64,000 nucleotides of DNA from Mauremys mutica. Its lineage: Eukaryota > Chordata > Testudines > Geoemydidae. Below the pieces are notes generated by a model that did no database searches, was not told where the DNA came from, and saw only the letters and a program-made list of their open reading frames with translations. Shown piece by piece: positions 45,854-58,140 of the stretch; position 1 is the first letter of the stretch; each line of letters starts with the position of its first letter. Location: assembly GCF_020497125.1 (NCBI RefSeq), contig NC_059075.1, positions 27,440,003 to 27,504,002 on the forward strand, read 5' to 3'. The position numbers were made by a program, and so were the translations under genes.

Positions 45854-46777
45854 ATGCAGGCAGAAGCCCAGCAGCAGAGTGGAGGCTATCCAGTTTATTG
45901 CACTGAGTGTTGCATGTATGATTACCTGCCCTGTGGGCGGGTGGCGTATGTGTGCAGTCGGTGCAAGGAGCTCCTGGCCCTCAGAGACCATGTATGGACT
46001 TTGGAGGCCAGGGTGGCGGAACTGGAGGAGCTAAGAGAGGCAGAAAGGTATGTTGATGAGGCTTTCCGGGACACTGTAGAATTGTCCCACCTCCGCTCAG
46101 ACAGCTCCTGTGCTGTTGAGGGGGAAGAACGGCCCAGGGAAGTAGAGCAGTCAATGGGAGCAGAGGGAAACCTTCCCGTAGTTGGGACCCTCCTTCCAGA
46201 TGGTGCTGGGGTTGCCTCTCGCACTGAGGTTGCCTCTCCGGGGGAGGGAACTCCAGTTTCTAGGAAAAGGCAGGTGTTAGTAATGGGAGATTCGATTATT
46301 AGAAATGTAGATAGCTGGGTCTGTGATGACCGGGAGAACCGTATGGTGACTTGCCTGCCTGGTGCGAAGGTTGCGGATCTCTCGAGGCATCTAGATAGAC
46401 TTATGTGTAGTGCTGGGGAGGAGCCGGTGGTCGTGGTACATGTAGGTACCAATGACATAGGGAAGGGTAGGAGAGATGTCCTGGAAGCCAAATTTAGGCT
46501 GCTAGGGAAGAGACTGAAATCCAGGACCTCTATGGTGGCATTTTCAGAAATGCTCCCAGTTCCACGCGCAGGGCCAGGTAGGCAGGCAGAGCTTCAGAGT
46601 CTCAATCCGTTGATGAGATGATGGTGTAGAGAGGAGGGGTTCACGTTCATTCGGAACTGGGGAAACTTCTGGGATGGGAGGAGCCTATACAGGAGAGATG
46701 GGCTCCACCTAAACCAAAGTGGAACCAGACTGCTGGCGCTAAACATTAAAAAGGTTGTAGAGCAGTTTTTAAACTAG
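45854..46777 (+). pseudogene. CR1 ORF1 with SGNH esterase domain, one premature stop
   Basis: CR1 ORF1 encodes a nucleic-acid-binding chaperone-like protein with an esterase domain. Seen: a Cys pattern near the start (C-T-E-C-C at about residues 16-20 and C-S-R-C at about 35-38), a Leu/Glu-rich coiled-coil stretch (about 44-75), then the SGNH blocks G-D-S-I (about 145) and G-T-N-D (about 199). The frame stops at TGA 46619-46621 after 255 residues. Beyond it the same frame stays open and carries the last catalytic block, D-G-L-H (46697-46708), to a TAG at 46775-46777. So this copy would make an esterase without its catalytic Asp-His pair. Start codon: the first ATG, GACAATGC, after the second 5' unit. 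Family function is established for CR1 only in outline. Confidence 0.88.
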
Positions 46778-46812
46778 GAGATGGGGGAAAGCTGACTGCT
46801 GCAGAGGAGCGT

Positions 46813-49779
46813 GTGGATCAGACACAGACTTCTCTTAGGGGAGAGTCTGATGATAGAGAATCTCCAGGTTATAGTCAGGAGCAGAGGAATGAAAAGTATA
46901 ATGTAAGGGCCGGATCAGATGATAAACAGTCACATAAAAAAGAATCTGGCACATCAGAAAAAGGCAGGCTAATAAACAGGGACAAGTTTTTAAAGTGCTT
47001 GTACACAAATGCCAGAAGTCTAAATAATAAGATGGGTGAACTAGAGTGCCTTGTGATAAAGGAGGATATAGATATAATAGGCATCACAGAAACCTGGTGG
47101 ACTGAGAGCAATCAATGGGACACAATCATTCCGGGGTACAAAATATATCGGAAGGACAGAACACGTCGTGCAGGGGGAGGAGTGGCACTATATGTGAAAG
47201 AAAGTGTAGATTCAAATGAAGTAAAAATCTTAAGCGAATCCACATGTTCCATAGAGTCTCTATGGATAGAAATTTCATGCTCTAGTAAAAATATAACATA
47301 TAACATCGACCACCTGACCAGGACAGTAATAGTGATGATGAAATGCTAAGGGAAATTAGAGAGGCTATCAAAATTAAGAACACAATAATAGTGGGGGATT
47401 TCAATTATCCCCATATTGATTGGGAACACTTCACTTCAGGACAAAATGCAGAGATAAAATTTCTCGATACTTTAAATGACTGCTTCATGGGGCAGCTGGT
47501 ACGGGAACCCACAATGGGAGAGGCAACTCTAGATTTAATCCTGAGTGGAGCGCAGGAGCTGGTCCAAGAGGTAACTATAGCAGGACCGCTTGGAAATAGT
47601 GACCATAATACAACAGCATTCAACATCCCTGTGGTGGGAAGAACACCTCAACTGCCCAACACTGTGGCATTTAATTTCAAAAGGGGGAACTATACAAAAA
47701 TGAGGGGGTTAAACAGACAAAAGTTAAAAGGTACAGTGACTAAAGTGAAATCCCTGCAAGTTGCATGGGCCCTTTTTAAAGACACCATAATAGAGGCCCA
47801 ACTTCAATGTATACCCCAAATTAAGAAAAACAGTAAAAGAACTAAAAAAAGAGCCACCATGGCTTAACAACCATGTAAAAGAAGCAGTGAGAGATAAAAA
47901 GACTTCCTTTAAAAAGTGGAAGTCAAATCCTAGTGAGGCAAATAGAAAGGAGCACAAACACTGCCAACTTAAGTGCAAGAGTGTAATAAGAAAAGCCAAA
48001 GAGGAGTTTGAAGAATGGCTAGCCAAAAACTCCAAAGGTAATAACAAAATGTTTTTTAAGTACATCAGAAGCAGGAAGCCTGCTAAACAACCAGTGGGGC
48101 CCCTTGATGATCAAAATACAAAAGGAGCGCTTAAAGACGATAAAGTCATTGCGGAGAAACTAAATGGATTCTTTGCTTCAGTCTTCACGGCTGAGGATGT
48201 TAGGGAGATTCCCAAACCTGAGCTGGCTTTTGTAGGTGACAAATCTGAGGAACTGTCACAGATTGAAGTGTCACTAGAGGAGGTTTTGGAATTAATTGAT
48301 AAACTCAACATTAACAAGTCACCGGGACCAGATGGCATTCACCCAAGAGTTCTGAAAGAACTCAAATGTGAAGTTGCGGAACTATTAACTAAGGTTTGTA
48401 ACCTGTCCTTTACATCGGCTTCGGTACCCAATGACTGGAAGTTAGCTAATGTAACGCCAATATTTAAAAAGGGCTCTAGGGGTGATCCCGGCAATTACAG
48501 ACCAGTAAGTCTAACGTCGGTACCGGGCAAATTAGTTGAAACAATAGTAAAGAATAAATTTGTCAGACACATAGAAAAACATAAACTCTTGAGCAATAGT
48601 CAACATGGTTTCTGTAAAGGGAAATCGTGTCTTACTAATCTATTAGAGTTCTTTGAAGGGGTCAACAAACATGTGGACAAGGGGGATCCGGTGGACATAG
48701 TGTACTTAGATTTCCAGAAAGCCTTTGACAAGGTCCCTCACCAAAGGCTCTTACGTAAATTAAGCTGTCATGGGATAAAAGGGAAGGTCCTTTCATGGAT
48801 TGAGAACCGGTTAAAGGACAGGGAACAAAGGGTAGGAATTAATGGTAAATTCTCAGAATGGAGAGGGGTAATTAGTGGTGTTCCCCAAGGGTCAGTCCTC
48901 GGACCAATCCTATTCAATTTATTCATAAATGATCTGGAGAAAGGGGTAAACAGTGAGGTGGCAAAGTTTGCAGATGATACTAAACTACTCAAGATAGTTA
49001 AGACCAAAGCAGATTGTGAAGAACTTCAAAAAGATCTCACAAAACTAAGTGATTGGGCAACAAAATAGCAAATAAAATTTAATGTGGATAAATGTAAAGT
49101 AATGCACATTGGAAAAAATAACCCCAATTATACATACAACATGATGGGGGCTAATTTAGCTACGAGTCAGGAAAAAGATCTTGGCGTCATCGTGGATAGT
49201 TCTCTGAAGATGTCCACGCAGTGTGCAGAGGCGGTCAAAAAAGCAAACAGGATGTTAGGAATCATTAGAAAGGGGATAGAGAATAAGACTGAGAATATAT
49301 TATTTCCCTTATATAAATCCATGGTACGCCCACATCTCGAATACTGTGTACAGATGTGGTCTCCTCATCTCAAAAAAGATATTCTAGCACTAGAAAAGGT
49401 TCAGAAAAGGGCAACTAAAATGATTAGAGGTTTAGAGAGGGTCCCCTACGAGGAAAGATTAAAGAGGCTAGGACTCTTCAGCTTGGAAAAGAGAAGACTA
49501 AGGGGGGACATGATAGAGGTATATAAAATCATGAGTGATGTTGAGAAAGTGGATAAGGAAAAGTTATTTACTTATTCCCATAATACAAGAACTAGGGGTC
49601 ACCAAATGAAATTAATAGGCAGCAGGTTTAAAACAAATAAAAGGAAGTTCTTCTTCACGCAGCACACAGTCAACTTGTGGAACTCCTTACCTGAGGAGGT
49701 TGTGAAGGCCAGGACTATAACAATGTTTAAAAGGGGACTGGATAAATTCATGGTGGCTAAGTCCATAAATGGCTATTAG
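46813..49779 (+). pseudogene. CR1 ORF2 (endonuclease and reverse transcriptase), broken
   Basis: ORF2 carries the two enzymes of retrotransposition. An APE-type endonuclease comes first: Y-T-N-A-R near 47010, I-T-E-T-W-W near 47090, V-G-D-F-N near 47395 and N-S-D-H-N near 47600. A reverse transcriptase follows, with N-Y-R-P-V-S-L near 48495, Q-H-G-F near 48603, F-A-D-D-T near 48970, and a C-terminal region ending N-G-Y before TAG 49777-49779. Three breaks: a frame change near 47300-47312 between endonuclease motifs, where some bases of the usual sequence seem missing; a frame change at the seven-A run 47844-47850; and an in-frame TAG at 49066-49068, about 30 codons after F-A-D-D-T. The three open blocks are 46813-47349, 47343-47867 and 47848-49068, then 49069-49779. 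A strong ATG for the start is not obvious; the frame opens soon after ORF1 ends. This copy cannot make a complete enzyme. Confidence 0.9.
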
Positions 49780-49984
49780 CCAGGATGGGTAAGAATGGTG
49801 TCCCTAGCCTCTGTTCGTCAGAGGATGGAGATGGATGGCAGGAGAGAGATCACTTGATCATTGCCTGTTAGGTTCACTCCCTCTGGGGCACCTGGCATTG
49901 GCCACTGTTGGTAGACAGATACTGGGCTAGATGGACCTTTGGTCTGACCCGGTACGGCCTTTCTTATGTTCTTACGTTCTTATA
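49780..49984 (+). other. CR1 3' UTR and terminal repeats
   Basis: Includes GGGCTAGATGGACCTTTGGT and CTGACCCGGTACGGCC, the recognition part of the CR1 3' end, then short TTCTTA-type repeats. The corresponding region in the SINE at 24.3 kb is recognisably similar (TTGGATTAGATGG, CTCCTGAGGTCCC). Confidence 0.85.
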
Positions 49985-50300
49985 GGCATTTATTTTTTTC
50001 TCTGTCAAGGAGAGATACAAGAGTCTTTGCCAGCACCCCTTTTAAAAGCTTAAATTTTCTTCTTGTCAACAGCATTAGTTTTCCATGATTCACATCCATA
50101 AACTGTTATGGAAAAAAATTAGACTTTTACCAGTCACACCTTCTTACATGTCAAGATATCTTTTAGGGGTGCTAATTAACCTCCTTTCAAAGGCTTATCT
50201 CCTAGATCAGACAAACAGCTTCTAGCCTGTGGGGTAGGATCATTCAACATCTTTTTGTCAGAGTTTAGAAATGTTACTTGCAGACTTCCATTATTCATTT
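49985..50300 (-). mobile_element. RTE-like LINE fragment (right part)
   Basis: Continues the element cut by the CR1: GCATTTATTTTTTTCTCTG, AGAGTCTTTGCCAGCACCCC, TTCACATCCATAAACTG. Assigned by its continuity with 45030-45320. Confidence 0.5.
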
Positions 50301-51228
50301 TTAAATATACTTCTACTTCATATTAAATTCACAAGCAGAAAACTTCATTTAATATTAGTTAAACATAAGCATAAAAGACAAGGAAATACAAAGTTTAAGA
50401 TTGAAAGGTTGAAAAGTCAAGCACTCGCAAGTTAGGAAAAACCAGCATGAATGTTGGCCAAATAAAGTTATTTCAGCTACCATGCATATCCATTATGATA
50501 CACTCTTTAGTTACATACAGAAGTGACTACCTGTTAAAAATCTGGTGTAATCGACTTCCCCAGCATTGGAACTCAGTGGCAGAACCAGGGAAAGCATCCA
50601 AGTTTCTAGGATGTCTACAAGATCATCCTTTCTGTTCCTATAGTCTCCTTGCTCATTCACTACAAACCTTCCAGCTTCTGCAACAAATGAGGCAGGGGTC
50701 CTACAGACAACGAACTCCATCACTACACAGCCCTGATTCTTCTCCAGAGCAGATCTGTCCTGTGCACTAACTGAACCAGGAATCCTGTGTAAAAAATGAT
50801 ACAGTGTTGTGTAATTAAAGGGTGCATCATAATGCATATGTACAAGTCATACACTGAATGGGCAATGTTCATTCATTTCCTAGGTTGAGAATGCTTGACT
50901 TTGCAATCTTTTAATCCTCACCTTTATACTTCCTAATTTTTATGGTTTCGTTTATTGATGAGAGCATCCTTAACTAATATTAAATGAAGTTAGTGAATTT
51001 CCTTAGGTTTTTTTTTTAATCAGAAAAACTTTTATATCTGTGCTTTTTAAAGAAAGCACTTACACATTTGTTGTCTTCAATGTCATTTCTATTTTTAAAT
51101 CGTGTACCAGAAAACTTAAGAACTTGTATCTATAATTTCCCACTTTTTAAAAAGTGTGAATATTCAAAAAGCCACAGCCCCCAGTTTGTAAGATGGACAT
51201 AAACAGTCTACAAGAAAAGGAGCTAGAA
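50301..51228. other. No recognised feature
   Basis: AT-rich sequence; the 107-residue frame at 50447-50770 has no domain. Confidence 0.4.
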
Positions 51229-51760
51229 CAGAGGTTCTCAAACTGTGGTCCACGAGCTCCATTCAGATGGTCAGCGGATAGTTCCCTCTAAAGTTTGCGC
51301 CTGGGTGGTCCCATATGAGAGAATGAAGGGCCACCCAGGCGTGGCTCCACTAATTAGGTGTCTGGACCCTGGAGAAGACGCACATGTAAGGTGAGGTGGT
51401 GGCCTTGGGGGGGAATAGGGGGCAGGTGGGGGGGGGAAGTGGGGTGAAAAGAGGGAGTGGGGGGGAATTTGGGATGTGCAGGGCTGTGGCGAACAGAGAA
51501 AGAGTCAACTTTCCCCAGCTCCAGGGCTTTGGCTGCCAGGGAAATACATCCCTCCTTCCCAGCCTCAGCGCTGTGGCTGCCATGGTGCAGGAGAGACACC
51601 CCCCCGCTCCTTCCCAGCCCCAGCTTGGGGGCTGCCGTGGCAGTGGGGGAAAGAGGGCACATCCATCGCATTAGAAAGATAAGACTACTGGCTGCTTTCA
51701 TTGCCGTTTCCCCTGGGACTAATGTTGTGATAGTCTGAGAGACATCAGTTATCAAAGGCA
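51229..51760. mobile_element. hAT-like repeat, right end unclear
   Basis: Left terminus CAGAGGTTCTCAAACTGTGG at 51229, then GATAGTTCCCTCTAAAG and a G-rich body, as in turtle hAT repeats I recall. No matching right end or duplication is visible. Confidence 0.55.
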
Positions 51761-53645
51761 GCCATTCTTATGACAGCCAAGGCTATAGAAAGCAAATGAA
51801 CTAGAAGAAGGGAGCGATGAGTGGCTGATTATCTCTGAAGTCATAATGTTACTGCTCAGGCAATAGTAAAGGGCAGCAAATGTGCAGTGTGGAGTAAAAT
51901 AAATAAATAAATAAATATCAACCTCTTTCACCATTCCAGTGTCCCCAAATTTCCTTTTAATAAAACCTCAACACCACCCAAACACAATACACACTGGAGA
52001 TTATTCCTCAGACATTAATTAGTAGCTGAAATTTGGTTCGAATTCCCCATGCCATGTTTACAAAAAAGTTCTGAAAAAAGGTGGGCCACTGAGGTACAGA
52101 TCCTGTAAAAGAGGAAAATTCTGACACAACCTTAATTGTGGTTTTCCTACTGCACTTATTGACAGATACCAGAGCCTCTGCTACAGGCACCAGTCTTGAC
52201 TGACACCTCTGGATGGTGATGTAATGCAAACAAATAATAAATATTCCAGCAAAGTGTTCCTACTTTCTCCCTCAAGCTGTGATAAACTTCAGGTACCTCA
52301 GGTGTACATGTGCTTGCTGAGAGGAAAGTTGAAGGATTGCAGAATCTGTTCCCTTACTTTCCCATGTAAGCATTGCTATAACCACAACCAAAGATTTAGG
52401 GAAATGCCACTTCAGAAACAAACTGACTTTACCCTGAACTTCTCTAAAAAGTTTGCTATTTGAGGCAGTCTGATCCATTCAAAATCCAAGCTTTTTTTTC
52501 ATTTTTATGAGCCCCAGAGATAAGTGGTAACGTTTAGCAGCTTCCATAGAAGGGGATGACTCCATCAGAGATAGGAATCCAACTCAACCCTCCCTTCACC
52601 ATTTTACCAAGAGCTCACAAGAGCACCCTCTTGCTCATCTCACATGATTCTGAACTCACATGCCTCTTCTGTCACATCCAGCAGGATGTGCAAAATTACT
52701 GTTATACCAGCAGGTGTCCCTAATGCATAAGAAGTTAGCAGTGACTATTGAAACTGAATGAAAAAAAAATCCAATTTTTGTTTTCTAAACAACGTTTCTT
52801 CAAGGAAGCACCTAAAAAACATAAAAATATTAAAATATGAACATCATGCTTCACCCCCCAAAATATTGATATGGGTGTTGAGTAATAATTCCAGGGTTTA
52901 AATGTTCTGTGTGAATGTCTGGGTGGGTTATGTTATACTGTCAAGTATATACACACAATATAAAAATTCTGCTAAGACTCCCTTTGCAAAATGTCTTTAG
53001 ATAACACAAATACATGCAGTGAGAAAATATTCTCATTGGATCTTAGAATATGAGCCAGTGACAGCCCATCACTGTCTGCCATCTTCTCAGACCAACTCCT
53101 ATGCTTTTTCTGCTCTTATGTTTTCCTATTAATTGTCTGAAAGGGCCATCTCTAAATGGGCAATCCAATGCTACAGCTACTGAAACTAGCAGATGCAGCA
53201 GGTGAAAAAGTGAATGTTTTAAAGCCATTTGTGACAGAAATAATTTAAAACTCTCCTTCTAGAGATGGGCAGGAGAGATTGTGCTTTGCTTTTGACTAAT
53301 TAAGATTTTGGCTCTGTTGTATCAGAGCCAATGTTCTGATAGGAGTTTGAATTAAATATTTTCATTTTGTCCCACGTGGTTCATAAACAAACTTGCAGAA
53401 CCAAAACCAAACTTAGGGTGGGTTTGGAAGGATCTAGGGTCTATTTGATTACAATCAGAGCTCTGTGGGATGGGGGAAGGAAATGAGGATAAAACAGGCT
53501 GGTTTCAGCCCATACAGCATGCTGAATTTTTTATACAGTGGTACCTGTTTTAAGCGACTCACTCAAGGTATCAGCAAAGATCAAATGCTTAATGGAAGTG
53601 GTCTCCTAATAAAGATGTGGGTGAACTGGGTGTAATACATTTGGG
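51761..53645. other. Mostly unannotated; (AAAT)n at 51896-51916
   Basis: A short AAAT microsatellite, otherwise unique-looking AT-rich sequence without exons. Confidence 0.4.
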
Positions 53646-54240
53646 GTGTTTTGGGACAGAATACAGAGACACTCATCTCTTGAGCACCTCCATGCAGCTG
53701 TGTGCAGTATTGCAGTCCTTCTCTTGCCCCTGCTACCTCCTGCAGGGAGCCAGCTGACATTCGGGGATCTTCAGTGGCTTAGTCCTCCAGCCAAGTATCA
53801 GGGTCCAAATGAACCTCTTCTGTCGGTTCATGCCACTTTACCCATAGGGGAACCTGAGTGTGCTCACTACTCTGGGCTTCAATCCAGGAACCCTATACAC
53901 AGCTGCCACATGTTGCTCCATTTCAGTTCTTTGCTGCTTGTTCCCTGGGCCTCATCTGGCATGGCCCCTCTGGCTTCACCCGTATCTCAGGGTTAAGGTT
54001 CTTCTGTCCTCTCTCTCCCTGCAAACCCACCTATGCAAAATGCAGCCAGACCCAAACTCAGGTTATCACTCAAGCACCTTTGCCCCCCTCATCCCAGCCA
54101 GGAAATGACATGTTAAGGCCATGCAGCTCCTTTTATCAGGGCCAACAGGGCCCTGATTGGCTGTTGCTGACCCCTCTAGCCCTTGGAGGATGAGGTCTGT
54201 GGTTTCCAGAATGGCCATCCCAGAGAGCCCTTTCTAGACA
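53646..54240. repeat. LTR-like repeat, copy 1
   Basis: A C/T-rich segment with CAGCTGACATTCGGGGATCT, TGCTCACTACTCTGGG and CCTTTTATCAGGGCC resembles 63.55-64.0 kb (compare CCACCCACTACTCTGG). The layout recalls turtle LTR-retrotransposon ends, but no coding part or duplication is seen. Confidence 0.4.
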
Positions 54241-55055
54241 AGATTGGAGAACCCATCTTTGCTGCTCTTCTCCTCACAGCTCGCTGCTTTTTGGGACAGG
54301 GTGTTAGTATGATTGTAGGGCCCTAGCAGGGAGCTGCAAAGGCAGAATACATCCTGTCCAAGGCAGTCTCTTAAAACACAAGGTTACCTGTGCATATTTA
54401 GATAAATATATATTTATATTAGTTCTGTTAATAAACATTGGGCCAAACTCATTCCTAATGAAAAAAATCATTGACATCTGGACATAATTTAGTGCATCTT
54501 TTTCTTTAAATGAATTCTATTGTGAAATTGTTTTGTAGGATGCATTTTATCAGCTGTTTGTGTTTTTTTGATAGATAGATCTAATGTAATATTTAGAGAT
54601 AGGAAAGACATACATTAGATCATTGAATCTAAAATAAGTAAAAACAAGTTAACCCCTTGCAAGAATACAGACCAGAGATAAAAGAGAGCAATTTTTCAAT
54701 TTAAAGGATACATATATGAAGTAGAGGCATTTTAAAATTATGGCATAACAACAAAGTTGTTTTCTGATACATAATAATAATTTGCATTTCTATTTCTACT
54801 TCTGAGGACTTCAGCATCAAGCTGGTTGAAAGTAGTTTTATTCCTGTGGAAAATTAAAAAAATGAAAACCAAAACTCTTTGGCTGAAAACTACCAAAAAT
54901 GGCTGAAACATACCAAACCTTTAGTTTTCCAGTGGGGAAAAAAAGACCTTTTTTTTCTTTGAAAGCAGATACTTTCTGGAGAAAAAAAAGTTTAGTCAGA
55001 AGCCCAATTTTCCATGTAAAAGAAGTTTAAGGTATGTCTGGGTGAAAAAAATTAT
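54241..55055. other. No recognised feature
   Basis: AT-rich sequence without supported exons or repeats. Confidence 0.4.
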
Positions 55056-55985
55056 GTAAAGTGCTTTACAAACATTCATGAATAAAGCATCCCCATGAGG
55101 TCGGTGCTGCAAGTATACTACATTATACAGATGTGGAAAGTAAAGCCTATCAGAGTTTAAGGCCTAAATGCACAAAAGGAGTTAGGTCCTGTGTCACAAT
55201 GCTTAACTCATAGGCACCTGGGAAATTCACTGATACCCAACACCTGAGTTAGGCACCTAAACTCCTATACAATGACTGTGGAGAGAGAGGCACCTTAGAG
55301 TGTGATTCACAAAAAGCAGCATGGTAGGGGGGCAGCTGCCTAAACCAGCCAATGGGAGATGCCAACCAGAGGGGGCTGTGCTAAGCACCACCCCTCTCAC
55401 AGAATTAGGCACCCAAATCTCAGCTGCAGGGAGGTGCCTACTTCTGCCTATGAGTCACAGCTGGGAACCCTCTTTGGAGTCAGAGGCCTTATGCCATTTT
55501 AGCAAGAAACCGTGGGGAGGCTCTTTCCTCATACCCTTTAGGCCAGTGGCCAGGGCACTCACATGGGCTGTGGGAGCCGCCAATTCAAGTTTCTCTTCCA
55601 CCTGAGTTATGGGATATTTTCATGTGGATTATCCCTCAATCTCTCCTATTGAAGCTGTTGCACGGTGGCTAAGTAAGCAGGGGGATGTTTCCCACATCCT
55701 GGGTGACTGCTCTAACTAGAAGGCTATAAAGGCATTTTCTCTTGTACTCGCTCACTGTCTCCCTCCCTCCCCCAAATAACTTTTTGGAACTTTTACTGCA
55801 AAAACATAGGCCCTGAGTGAATTTAGGTGCCTACAGGGTTTCAGCAGGAGTTTTGTGCATCACAATGGTCCCGAAACTGGGACTTGGGTGCATAACTCCT
55901 TTTGTGCATGCAGGCCTAAGTGACTTGCCTACAGTCAGACTGGAAATCTATGATACAGACAAGAATGAAACCCTGATCTAGACCT
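55056..55985 (-). mobile_element. MIR SINE split by a DNA transposon
   Basis: The left half 55056-55160 (AAAGTGCTTTACAAACATTC, TTATACAGATGTGGAAAG) and right half 55917-55985 (AAGTGACTTGCCTACAGTCA) are consecutive parts of a reverse MIR. Confidence 0.75.
55161..55916. mobile_element. PIF/Harbinger-type element, short copy
   Basis: Long inverted ends GGCCTAAATGCACAAAAGGA and GGCCTGCATGCACAAAAGGA (reverse strand), flanked by TAA at 55158-55160 and 55917-55919. A 3-bp TWA duplication is the mark of PIF/Harbinger transposons. 756 bp, no transposase. Relative of 38.33-39.77 kb. Confidence 0.75.
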
Positions 55986-57130
55986 GATTTTCAAACAAGT
56001 TAGGCATGATGTCCTACATGTGCAATTTGTGCATGCAGTAATGCTTGTACATGCAAATATGCCCAGTTATCTATTTGAACGCACAGCTATCTGATCTCTG
56101 CATGCAATAATTGCTTGCACAATTTATGTGCACAACCTAATCTGTTGAAAAAATCCACTGTAACTAAAAGATTAATTTGTGTGGAAAAAACTAAAATACC
56201 TTTGAAAAGTGAAATTTTAAGTGAGAGCATTTTTCTGCACTATGCTTAGAGCTCATAGCTGGTTGAGTCAGGGATTCTCTGAAAGCTGAAACTGGGCCAA
56301 GGACTCTTTCAATGCATCTCATTTTTGCTTGCAACCTTTCACAGAGTTTTAAGAAAAGAATGAGTCAAAGAGGTTTCAAAACTGCATTGGCGCTCATGTC
56401 CCAGAAGTAAAAGTTTAAAAAAGGAGATATAGAATATGGGATGTTTCCATTAATTCCAATTTCTTCAAGATCTAATATATTTCTTATGTCATCGAGCTTT
56501 TACAAGTGTTTTCAGACCATGTTATTCCTTTGGGTGCTGTAATGACATTTATAGAGTATGAAACGAAGCTCAAACATAAAACTTTCAGCAAGGGTGTTTT
56601 AGGATACAGAGTAATTCTGAGCCATTTGAAGAGCTTATCATTGGGAAAGATAAAGGCATTTTGCTAAATAAAGCTAACCTTAAAAACTGGAAAATACCAG
56701 CTTTAGCTTTAGCTTTCATTTTAATTATAAATCTTCTATAACATGGTCAGGTGCAATTTTTTGAGCTTGTGCTTTGCGGATTATTTCTAAGTCACAATTC
56801 ACTGGATGGTATTAACCTCATCATATGCCAATTCCTCAGGTACATCAGAGCTTAATAATGAGAAACTTTGGAAAAGATAATGACTCAAAACCTTCTTGTC
56901 CCTTTTTAAAATCTTTTAAACAGGTCCTTGATACCTGCTGTATGACAGAAGCACATATATATGTTTGCACTGTAAAACCATGTCACCAAAAGCCTCTGTC
57001 ACATAGGTACTACAATTAAAAACCTACATAATGGAGGACAGGAAGACAAGAGGTTTGTGGTTACTTAAGGCCATCTAGGAGACAAGTTTGAATGTAGAAT
57101 TCTCCTAGGAAACGCATTGAATAACATGGA
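55986..57130. other. No recognised feature
   Basis: AT-rich unique-looking sequence, with AGCTTTAGCTTTAGCTTTCA near 56700 as a tiny tandem run. Confidence 0.4.
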
Positions 57131-57344
57131 ATAGCACAATACACAGCATGTTAATCAACAGTTACAATAGCTCACAGGCCACATCTATGAAGGAATGTCA
57201 TACAACAGACAAAGGCACAAACTCAAGCAAAAGGAAACCAAGGTGACAGTGTCCGGTTTTGTGCAGTACTGATAAGAGAGGCTACTGGGCCAATGGCCCA
57301 GACCCTAGACTAGTCTTCCATTTGGAATCAAATTTTCAAACATA
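57131..57344 (+). repeat. Unnamed dispersed repeat, copy 2
   Basis: Same orientation as 20396-20606, with a few small indels (an extra CAGCATG near 57144). Both copies end in TTTGGAATCAAATTT(T)CAAA. Confidence 0.8.
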
Positions 57345-57451
57345 GCCACTGGAATAGAGCGTATAGGACTAAAACTTACTCTCAGTTATACCCAGGCAAC
57401 CTCACTGCGGTTCACAGCCTTTGAACTCTACATGCATAAAGTAGAAATAAT

Positions 57452-57539
57452 GGACCAGGTTCTCAGTGAGTATAAACCAGTGAAGCTCTGGTGAAGTCAG
57501 TGGAGATACACCAATTTACAGCAGCTGAGAATCTGGCTC
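57452..57539. mobile_element. Palindromic MITE, GGCCAGATC family
   Basis: GGACCAGGTTCTCAGTGAGT at the left and GAGCCAGATTCTCAGCTGC (reverse strand) at the right, around GAAGTCAGTGGAG. Confidence 0.7.
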
Positions 57540-57783
57540 ATCCTGTGCAAAATCACCTTTCTGTGCTCACATCTTGTGTGTGCATCCTTGGTACACAAGA
57601 TAGTTGCAAGTTCAACAGGTGCATCTGCAAATGTACATGGTCTCTCACTGGAGATGCACATATATGCATGGGGAGGAAAGGCAGTGCATGTGCAACAGGC
57701 CCACATGCATTTTTGTGGGGTACCCACTGCATATGCAGTAAAAATCTTGGGGGCTTTAGGGCCATATTCATTGCTGAGGTGAA

Positions 57784-57898
57784 GCTCTTTGGGGACGATC
57801 TTTTTGTTCTGTATTTATACAGCAGCTAGCACAACTGGCTTCTGGTCCATGACTGTGGTTTCTAGGAGCTATTAATAATAATAAATAAAAATAAAGAA
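57784..57898 (+). mobile_element. L2 3' end fragment
   Basis: CTCTTTGGGGACGATCTTTT, TATTTATACAGCAGCTAGCA and an ATTAATAATAATAAAT tail give a forward L2-type 3' UTR. Confidence 0.7.
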
Positions 57899-58029
57899 TT
57901 CATGTTTTGCATCTACATGGCTAAGGGCATTGGTTGGATAGTGCACATCTGGTGAGACAAAAGCTCAGACTAAATATTTAGACTGTAAAATCAAGACTGC
58001 AGATTTAAATTCAGAGTTAAAATGTATAT

Positions 58030-58140
58030 GTTAGAATGTAAGCACTGAGGAAGGGACCGTATTTTTGTTATATGTGCGCCTTGCACAATGGGGCTCTAAC
58101 TGGGGCCTCGCAGCTCCAATAAGTACAAATAATAAATCTT
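58030..58140 (+). mobile_element. L2 3' end fragment, second copy
   Basis: TTAGAATGTAAGCACTGAGG, CTTGCACAATGGGGCTCTAA and the tail CAAATAATAAATC repeat the pattern at 57.78 kb. Confidence 0.65.

Larger units (their letters stand above)
45321..49984 (+). mobile_element. Near full-length CR1 LINE
   Basis: A 4.66-kb CR1 with 5' UTR, ORF1, ORF2 and 3' UTR in order. It ends with the 8-bp-type repeats TTATGTTC TTACGTTC. It landed in an RTE-like LINE at a CATAG(G)CATT site, with ATAG-CATT on the left and ATAGGCATT on the right. ORF1 has one early stop; ORF2 has two frameshifts and one stop. CR1 moves by target-primed reverse transcription and usually leaves 5'-truncated copies, so this length is uncommon. 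The few lesions suggest moderate age. Confidence 0.93.

Noticed and set aside
46813..49779. A functional retrotransposon protein or host gene
   Set aside because: Two frame changes and a stop break the frame, and the sequence is flanked by standard CR1 ends.
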